64,000 bases of DNA, taken from positions 186,001 through 250,000 of the forward strand of contig CAWCJC010000002.1 of the NCBI GenBank assembly GCA_963795835.1. Direction: 5' to 3'. A model generated the notes under the pieces. The model did no database searches, had not been told where the DNA came from, and was given only the letters and a program-made list of their open reading frames with translations. Positions 56,896 to 64,000 of this stretch are shown one piece after another. The stretch's first letter is position 1. Each line of letters begins with the position of its first letter. Source of the DNA: JALYXI01 sp963795835 (GTDB taxonomy: Bacteria; Acidobacteriota; Terriglobia; Bryobacterales; Bryobacteraceae). The position numbers were made by a program, and so were the translations under genes.

Positions 56896-58728
56896 GCCCG
56901 CGCGGAGCGATACCCGTAGGGATCGGCGCCCGCTTCAATAACACCGCCTGGGGTGATGCGGACCATGACAGGCGCGGCGCCGCTGGACCAGCGGGAGCGC
57001 GTGCCAAGCTGGTGCTTGCGCTCGCCCAGCTGCCCCATGACCTGGGGCGGAGTGCGTTCGTCGAGCAAGAGATCGCCGGGGTTCATGGCGTGATTGTCGA
57101 AGCTGGATACCAAGTGCCGGGTCTGGAAGCGCGGGGCTTCAAGAGCGGCTTCGGCATTCATGTTGAAATCGAGCACATTGAGAAGGACCTGCAAGAGCGA
57201 CTGTTCCTGGTTATCGCCGCCCGGCGTAGAGAGCGCGAGATAGGGCTTGCCATCTTTCGTGACAATGGTGGGGCTTAATGTGACGCGAGGCCGCTTGCCT
57301 CCCGCGAGTTCGTTCGGGTTGCCGGGTACCAGCAGAAAACTTTGGGCGCGTTCGGTGAGAGGGATTCCCGTATCACCCGCGATCACGGAGGGAAGCCAGG
57401 CGCCGGACGGGGTAGCGGAAAACGTAATGCCGGACTTATCGATGGCGTCGACGCAAGTGGTGTCCTTCGCCATCAGCGCGTCGTCAATATGAAGACGCGT
57501 GATTTCCGATTCGGATGGATGAATGGGCGGGTGCGGGCCGATCTTGCCCGGACGGAAAGCGAATGAGGCGTCGTTGCCGATCAGTTTGCGGCGTTCGTCG
57601 GCATATGCGGCGGAGAGGAGGCGTTCCGTGGGGATTTTGTTAAAGAGCGGATCTCCATAGTAAGTATCGCGATCCGCATAGGCCAGCTTCAGAGCTTCGA
57701 CCAGCGTGTGGATATAGAGAGCCGAATTGAGCTTCATGGACACGAGATCCATCGGGTTGAGAATGTTCAGCGCTTCGATCATCGCGGGGCCCTGGCTCCA
57801 GAAGCCAGGTTTGTAAACTTCGTAGCCCTGGAATTTCGTAGAGACGGCTTCCTCCGGCTGCAGACGGAACGCGGCCATATCCTCATAGCGAAGCAGGCCA
57901 TTGTTGGCCTTCGAGAAGGCATCAATTTTGTGGGCGATTTCGCCGCGGTAGAAGTAATCGCGGACGGCGTCGATTGCGGCGGTGCGGGATTTGCCCTTAG
58001 CGAGCGCCTGTTTTTCGGCGGCGGCCATGGCGCGAAGGGTACGAGCCAGATCGGGCTGATGAAAGATTTCGCCGGTCCGGGGGACGCGGCCGTTCGGGAG
58101 GAAGTGCTCGCGGGAGGTGGGCCAGAGATCGAAGAAGGGAGCGCTGTTCGCGATGGTATTGGAGCGCATTTCGTCGATGGCCGAGCCGTCCGCCAATTCG
58201 ATGGCGGGCGCGATTTCATCAGAGAAAGAGCGCGTGCCGTATTCGCGCAGGGCCACCAGGCCTGCATCCACCATGCCGGGAACCAGCGCCGGAAGAATGC
58301 CCGCCACGGGAACCATGCCCTTCAAGCCGCCCTTTTCCAAGGGCGCGGTAATTTCACCGGGTTGGAGTTTGTGATCGCGAAAGAACTGGGCAGTCGCCAT
58401 CTTGGGCATGGTGCCGACTCCTGCGATGGCATGGACTTTGCCGTCGGCGGTGCGAATCAGGATTGGGGCTTCGCCACCAAAGCCGAAGTGGGAGTACTCG
58501 GTTACAGAGGCGGCGAACATAGCGGAAACGCCGGCATCGACGGCATTGCCGCCGGCATAGTAGGCGCGCATACCGGCGTCGGTGGCGTAATCGGAACCGG
58601 CGGAGATGGCGGCGCGGGTTCCCCGCGAGGGAAAGCGAGCAGGATGTTCGGCGTTACGCTGGGCGAGGCGCGGCCGCAGCAAGAGCAAAGATGGCGAGAA
58701 GAAGCAGGTGAGCGGGTTTACGCTTCAT
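56889..58728 (-). CDS. ggt: Gamma-glutamyltranspeptidase (second copy), signal peptide frameshifted
   Basis: The enzyme body is intact: GGNAVDAGVSAMFAASVTEYS, HFGFGGEAPILI, KDTTCVDAIDK with the nucleophilic Thr, GGKRPRVTLSPTIV and STPGGDNQEQ. The frame has no ATG leader. A frame from ATG 58728 encodes MKRKPAHLLLLAIFALAAAA, one base out of register; removing one C after CCT-CGC joins them, giving about 612 residues. It is a secreted or periplasmic Ntn hydrolase, a paralogue of the gene at 7.1-8.8 kb with a similar block order. It overlaps the DUF72 start by 7 bases. Confidence 0.9.
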
Positions 58729-58770
58729 TCAGCCAGTGTAACTGTAAGCAAGATCCAGCTCGCTTGCGCT

Positions 58771-61700
58771 TTACTGAACGGTAAGTTTCGCGGGTGCGCT
58801 GGACACCCCGCCCACGGTCACCACGACGGGCTCAACACCCGTAGCTACCGAATTGGGCACCGTCATGATTACGCGAGTGACCCCAAAGAGACCTGGCGAA
58901 ATTCCATAGCTTTGCAGGAACGCCGGTACTCCGCCAATGGTGACCGCGAACGGGAGCCGGGTCTTGGGCAAGTTCGCCGCAGCCGTTGTCGTTGCGATAG
59001 TCGAGCCTGAAAGTAATGAGGGAGTAATGTCGCCGTCGCCGGTTAGATAGAGAGTCACGGTGCCGCCCAACTTTGCGGCCGTGTTGCCGGCAACGAAACC
59101 GTTCGCGTCGGTAAAGATGGCGGGCGCGGCAGGAGCAATTTGCAACGGAATCGCCGCGACTTGCCCGTTATTGTTCACCGCCAGGACGCCCGGACCCGCG
59201 CTGGCCTCATACGGGATCAACAAGTTGATCTGCGTGGACGATACGTAAGAAAGAGGCGCGGCCAAGCCGTTCACCTGGGCAGAGACTTTGCCGGCCGCAA
59301 AAGGCAGGAGCGACCCCGAACTGGTGCTGGTTGCGGACGCGAACCCGCTGCCAAAGACGGAGTACAGCATTCCCGGGCTCGCCATTTTCGTGAAGGTCGC
59401 AGCGTTCCCAGCCGACGTGATGGTGACATCGCCGCCGGTGCCAATCACGAACACTACGGGCACCGTTACCGTCGCCGACGATGCCGGCGATTGCAGCACG
59501 ATGGACGCGCGATAGCCTCCTGGCTCATAGCCGGTGCCCAGTGCCTTCAGCGTAATCTGGCCGGGGCCGGTTCCGGAACGTTGCGAAAGCGTGAGCCACG
59601 CCGTGGTCCGGTTGGCGGGCAGCACGGTCGCGGTCCAGGCCTGCGTCTTGTCCGAAAGCCCGATATTCAGCGTTGTGCTCGCGGTCAGTGCCGCGCTCGA
59701 AGTGGTCATGTTCAACGCCGCAGGCGTGGCGGAAAGCTGCGCCGGAGCCGCTGGCGGGCCCGCGAAAGTAACCTGTAAACTTGTACTCAACCCGTTTGAA
59801 AGCCCCACGGTTACGAAATCGCTATCGCCGGGCGAATATCCGCTCCAGCACAGCGTACCGCTCAGTGAGCCGAACGCGGTCAGGCGCGTTGTTCCAAAAA
59901 GCGACGGAATCTGGCTGGAAAGGTCCAGTGCTCCTTCCGTCACTGTGACAAGGCTCGTCCTGGCTCCGCCGGTTTCGTCAACGTAGAGCTGTTGGGACCA
60001 CTGGCAGGAAGCGTCGGCAGACGGGTTTTGCACCATCGTGAGAGGAATCAGGGTGGGATTGAAACCGCCTGAAAACGTGGTGGGCCCAAGCAAGACAGCG
60101 GAGATTTGCCGCGTCCAGGTTTGCCCGTTCACATCTGTTCCCGTAAACCCGAAGGTTTTGGTGACCGGAAAGCCGGAGAGATTCCGAAAAGCAATCTGGA
60201 TGCTGCTGATGCTGCCGCTGGCGGGGATGGAAGCGGAGGGGAAGTATTGCGCAACCGGCTGGTTCTTTCCATCGATGGTGAAGCCGGTTAACTGCGAGGG
60301 TACGCCCGCTGCGTCGCGCAAAGTGATGCGCTCCGTCCAGATGAAACCTTGCGTATCGGAGGACGGAAACGCCGTGGATGCGGAGAGTGAAGGAACGATG
60401 GCAGCCACGCCGCTAGGAGCCGTAACCGCGATCCGCACACTCGCGCCCGCGCTGGTGAATGAGGCGTCGCCAAAATACTGAGCAAAAACTGTATAGGTAC
60501 TGGTCCCGCCGCTGCTCAGCTGCCATGCGGGAACCGTGACGGTGGCGGAAGCCACTTTACCAGTAACTTCCACCGGGGCCGAGCCGAGCGCTACCTCCGA
60601 ACCGAGGACGCTAAATTCAACCGTTCCCGTCGGCGTTCCCGTTCCGCCTGGAACGGACGACGGACACGGTTGCCGTGAGCTGCACCTGATCATTCAGAGT
60701 GGGCTTTAGATTATTCGCGGTCAGGGTGACAACAGGCGTGGCGGCAGAGGTGTTCCACATGGTTACGAAGTTGTAAGCCTCCACCGAACCTAGCCCCGTC
60801 GCCAGGTCGTAACCAGGGCCTGCTGTATTGCCGAAAGTCCCCGTTACGCACCCGGGCGAACTCTGAACGCAGGGAACGATATTGTCACCAGCCGTGATGT
60901 CGTGGAATGCGGCAGGGGCGGCCTGCGCCAGCCGGTAAAGTTGGGGATTGATGTTCCCCAATCCCGGCTTTTTCTGAAAGCCCTTTGTTACCTGAGATTG
61001 ATTCAGGATCGCAATGATGCCTGAGAGGGAAGGCGCCGAGGCCGACGTGCCGGAAACACTGTAAGTCTGGTTGTTGTACACCACCAAATAAGGATCGTGA
61101 GCGGCGGCCGTGAGCGAAATATCGGGGGTGTCGCGGGCGTTGTCGTTTGGAACTCCGGGTCCGGTTTGCCACGCGGGCTTGGGATAAATTGCGCTCGCGC
61201 CTCCCCCGGTTCCCGCTACCGACCGCCCCAAGGAACTCTCATTCCAGGCCGCCTCGGGAATATAGGAGAGCGCCGACCCCTGGTTGCTGGAGTTAACGGA
61301 GGTCCAATACTTACCGTCGCCTTCGACGAACATGGTTCCGCCCACCGCGGTGACCTCCGGCAATGTACCGGGGAATTGATTCTGCGGGCCGTGCGTTGCG
61401 CCGGCCGTGAACTGATCGAAGCAGCCAGCCGCTCCGCCATCGCCTGAAGCGCTCAGAATCGTGATTCCCTGAGCGTTGCCCTGCTGCATCACGCTCCGGT
61501 AGAACTGCGGGGAGACATCGTTTTCACAAGTGAACCAGCTAACCGAAATCACGGGAGCGATGTTCAGATTCACGGCGTAAGTGATGGCTGTGAACGGGCT
61601 GGCGCCATAGATGTAATAAATGGTGGCGCGCGGCGCAACGGCGCCCGCCCACTCCACATCCAGATTTGCTTCGAGATTCAGATTGATAATGTCGTTGCCA

Positions 61701-62536
61701 TAGGGAATCAGAATCGGATCGTTGGCGGGAAGCCCGAAGCGGGTACGAAAAGCTCTTACATCGTCGATGGGCAAAGCCGAGGCGCCCACCACCGCGATAC
61801 TCTGTCCGGCGCCATCGAGACCGGCGCGATAGAGCGACGACAGGTTATAGATGGTTCCGTAATCTTCAGGCGAAAGATAATGATTAGCGCCGGAGGTAAA
61901 GTTCGGCACCGCAACCGCGCCCGGTAAGTTAGCGCTCGATTGCGGCAGAAAATCGTTCAGACCGAGCATGGTGTCCGTGATTTCCGCGAGCTCAGCCGGT
62001 ACCGCCGGTTCGGCTGTGTTGGCAAAACGAGTGGTGCCTTGGGCCTTGAAACGATGGATTGGCGTGCGGAACGTCCGTGTGACCTGCGCGGCGCTGCCGC
62101 TGAACGCGATCCAGTTGCGTCCGCGTGCCTGCTCATTGACGGTGAAGCCCTCGCGGCGCAGCCAAGCCGTGACCTTCGCCGAATCGCTTGCATTCAAGCC
62201 GAAACGGTCGGCAAATTCCTCAGGCGTTAGCCACTGATGAAAAGCCGCAGATGACGGATTTTGCTGGTCCAGCAGCAGCTGGTCGAGTTCGCTCTGCTGG
62301 GCAGGGGAAGGCTTGAAAGAGAGCACCATGTGATCCAGAAGAAATTCCGGATCGACCGGACCCAGGTCGCTGGCGGGCGTTGCGAGGCGATGCACCTGGC
62401 CCTTCAACGTCCTGGTGGAGCGCGCTTCAATGCTGCGCGAAATGCGATCCGGGGGTGCTCCGAATGCCGCAATTGCATCTAAGAAAAGTAATAGAACTGT
62501 AATAAAAAGAAATATGGCGCGGCTGGAATATTGCAT
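58771..62536 (-). CDS. S53 (sedolisin) peptidase with Ig-like and Solibacter C-terminal domains, frameshifted
   Basis: About 1254 residues from ATG 62536 with a signal peptide (SSRAIFLFITVLLLFLDAIA). A pro-kumamolisin domain (AFHQWLTPEEFADRFGLNAS) is followed by the S53 catalytic domain: EANLDVEWAGAVAP (Glu and Asp) and SGTSASAPSLSG (Ser). Then come Ig-like (Big_3_5) modules and a TIGR03437-like tail (SVFGSGFASAT, YVSSTQINLLIPYEA). The frame breaks at about 60645-60660: LTATVSVV continues as PGGTGTPTGTVEF one base on. It is a secreted acid peptidase. A TIGR03437-like tail is the strongest taxonomic marker in the window. Confidence 0.9.
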
Positions 62537-62678
62537 CCCAGCCATAATAACTGTAAATTGTCGTACATTTGCCGATTTATTTAAGTGCGGATTATTCGGA
62601 GTTCGGGGATCGAGCGAATCCTTTAGACCTGCTGGAATCCTCAAGGCACGCGAACGTTTTCTCAAGATAAGATGAACC

Positions 62679-63563
62679 ATGGAAGCCACGCCCATCCTGG
62701 ACCGGCACTTTCTTGAGAAACTCGAACGCCTCACCATTCGATGGCAGCGCTCTTTCTCCGGTCTGGTCGGCGGCCATAATCCCTCTCGCTTCTCCGGCGG
62801 AGGCCAGGAATTTCTCGATCACCGCCAGTTTCATCAGGGTGACGACCTTCGCGCTGTCAACTGGCGTGCCTATATGCGCCTGGACAAAATGTTCCTCAAA
62901 ATGTTCCAGATTGAGCCGCGCGTTCCCGTCCGGCTCCTGCTTGACACCAGCGCTTCGATGGCCGCCGGCGATGGGTCAAAATTTCTGTACGCCCGGCAAC
63001 TTGCCGCGGCGCTCGCCTATGTCGGGCTGGTGCGCCATGACATGATTTCCATCCATCCTTTCTCTTCGCACCTGGGGGAAGGCAAACGTACCGGCGGCGG
63101 GCGCCACCAGTTCTCCACTTCGCTTAAGTATTTCGAGTCGCTCAAAGCCGAGGGCCGCACAGATTTCCCCGCCGTGGTCCGCGAGTTTATTTCAACGTTC
63201 GGCCAGCGCGGCCTGCTGATCGTCATCTCCGACTTCCTCGATGAATCCGATTCGGACCGCGCCCTGCAATACCTGGGCGATTTCGGCCATGAGCTCTTCC
63301 TGATCCAGCTCTGGACCGAGCAGGACCGCACTCCGCCCTGGTCGGGAGAACTCGAGCTCGAAGATGGCGAGACGGGCGCGACCATGAAACTTCAGTTCGA
63401 CGACGCTGCCCGCCGCCATTACACCGAGGCTTTCGATGCTTTTACAGAACGGGTGGAGCAGCTCGCGAATCGCAACAATGGAAAGTACGTGGGCGTTTCG
63501 ACAGCGATGCCCCTCGATGAGATTGTCTTCGGTTCGCTGATGCGAGTGCAGGGTGTGGCGTAA
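62679..63563 (+). CDS. DUF58 domain protein
   Basis: 294 residues. RRFHQ-like core FLDHRQFHQGDDLRAVNWRAYMRLDKMF (DUF58 signature with RxxVNWRA) is followed by a VWA-type metal site (VRLLLDTSASMAAG) and GLLIVISDFLDESD. DUF58 proteins lie in MoxR-AAA clusters that are thought to assemble or activate cell-envelope and oxidoreductase complexes; no MoxR gene is in view, but the window ends 437 bases later. Its start faces the S53 start across 142 bases. Confidence 0.92.
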   Translation: MEATPILDRHFLEKLERLTIRWQRSFSGLVGGHNPSRFSGGGQEFLDHRQFHQGDDLRAVNWRAYMRLDKMFLKMFQIEPRVPVRLLLDTSASMAAGDGSKFLYARQLAAALAYVGLVRHDMISIHPFSSHLGEGKRTGGGRHQFSTSLKYFESLKAEGRTDFPAVVREFISTFGQRGLLIVISDFLDESDSDRALQYLGDFGHELFLIQLWTEQDRTPPWSGELELEDGETGATMKLQFDDAARRHYTEAFDAFTERVEQLANRNNGKYVGVSTAMPLDEIVFGSLMRVQGVA

Positions 63564-63651
63564 ACACCATTCCTCGATCTCCATCTCGCCCGTAGCCGCG
63601 TTTGGGTTTTCTCATTCATCGAAAGGACGCAAGCAACGAAGCTGTCCTGTG

Positions 63652-63852
63652 CTACTTGCGGGCGAACCGAATGGCTTTGATCCGAAACAGAGCGTCCGAG
63701 AACGTTAACTCAGCCTTACCTTCGCCGACAACTCTCAATTCGAATTTCGTCACCTCGTTGCCATCTTGTTCTTCAAACGTCAGCGGATCGCCCCGCATTC
63801 TCACGTTAAGGATGAGAGCCGGTTTACTCAAATTATCGATAGAGTCCGGCAT
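63652..63852 (-). pseudogene. C-terminal gene remnant, possibly beyond a repeat junction
   Basis: 66 residues (VVGEGKAELTFSDALFRIKAIRFARK at the end) that look like the C-terminal beta-domain of a longer secreted protein. The frame continues 5' without a start codon as DSRTHNKHYPNGDLQ, still protein-like, until a TAG near 63909, inside the 20-base repeat at 63903-63922. A start at 63852 would therefore cut a domain. I read it as the 3' piece of a disrupted gene, although a small intact gene is possible. No family is recognised. Confidence 0.4.
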
Positions 63853-63902
63853 TTGCAGATCACCGTTTGGGTAGTGTTTGTTGTGCGTGCGTGAATCTAG
63901 TT

Positions 63903-63922
63903 CATCCTAAACGCTGCCGGAC
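63903..63922 (+). repeat. Dispersed 20-base repeat, copy 2
   Basis: CATCCTAAACGCTGCCGGAC, one mismatch from 30181-30200. It sits where the reading frame of the 63652-63852 remnant ends. Confidence 0.6.
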
Positions 63923-64000
63923 AAGGGAGGGGTTTGCGCTGCAAGTCTGCCTTGATCGCCCGTTTCCGGTAATGGGACAAACCGTCGAATTTAATCGGTG

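Noticed and set aside
1..64000. Programmed +1 frameshifting as the cause of the 13 shifts
   Set aside because: The sites share no slippery codon, stop codon or stimulator, and they occur in unrelated genes. Sequence error explains them with fewer assumptions.
1..64000. CRISPR array, prophage, IS element or rRNA
   Set aside because: No regularly spaced repeats, no integrase or transposase motifs and no rRNA signature sequences were seen; only one 20-base repeat pair was found.

Overview
The window looks like a chromosomal segment of a Solibacteres-type acidobacterium (Candidatus Solibacter/Bryobacter lineage). The evidence is an S53 peptidase ending in a Solibacter-type (TIGR03437-like) C-terminal domain, two very large Oar-like TonB-dependent receptors with an N-terminal carboxypeptidase-regulatory domain, a DUF1549/DUF1553 plus DUF1501 pair, a CE15 esterase, many Tat-exported catabolic enzymes and high GC. 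No phage, insertion sequence, CRISPR array or rRNA was seen. There is one tRNA, tRNA-Val(GAC).

Layout. 0-7 kb: a partial secreted protein, an ECF sigma factor, a secreted protein and a polyamine ABC transporter (potA, potB // potC, potD). The transporter is split by an inverted membrane-protein gene and a frameshifted glyoxalase. 7-12.3 kb: a gamma-glutamyltranspeptidase with a frameshift in a C6 tract, then on the other strand a PGI-like protein, a 46-residue membrane protein, RNase PH and RdgB. 12.3-18 kb: a TonB receptor, RraA-like protein and mannonate dehydratase operon behind a near-consensus promoter with a palindromic operator inside its spacer. 18-21 kb: ThuA-like, DUF4159 and amidohydrolase genes. 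21-28.2 kb: a probable beta-1,2-glucan operon (ABC exporter, cyclic-glucan-synthase-like protein without a GH94 domain, secreted glycoamylase-like protein). 28.3-32.8 kb: mixed accessory genes, including a TetR/cupin pair with a start-site operator, DinB and a hydrolase remnant. 32.9-43 kb: second TonB receptor, DUF1501, DUF1549/1553, two tandem beta-propellers and a DsrE-like protein. 43-55.4 kb: secreted hydrolases and peptidases (penicillin acylase, DUF2235, creatininase, M61 peptidase, CE15 esterase, S9 peptidase) with an amino-acid permease/aminotransferase pair. 55.4-64 kb: HicAB next to tRNA-Val, DUF72, a second gamma-glutamyltranspeptidase, the S53 peptidase, a DUF58 protein and a C-terminal gene remnant.

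The functional theme is scavenging of complex organic matter: secreted peptidases and acylases, large outer-membrane receptors, hexuronate and glucuronoyl-ester enzymes, and polyamine and amino-acid uptake.

The most striking global feature is that about twelve genes are broken by single frameshifts at places where both halves are well conserved. Of 14 frame changes I can place, 13 go in the same direction (one surplus base, or two missing) and only one the other way. The likeliest explanation is insertion-biased sequencing or assembly error, so I annotate these as whole genes and give the shift position.
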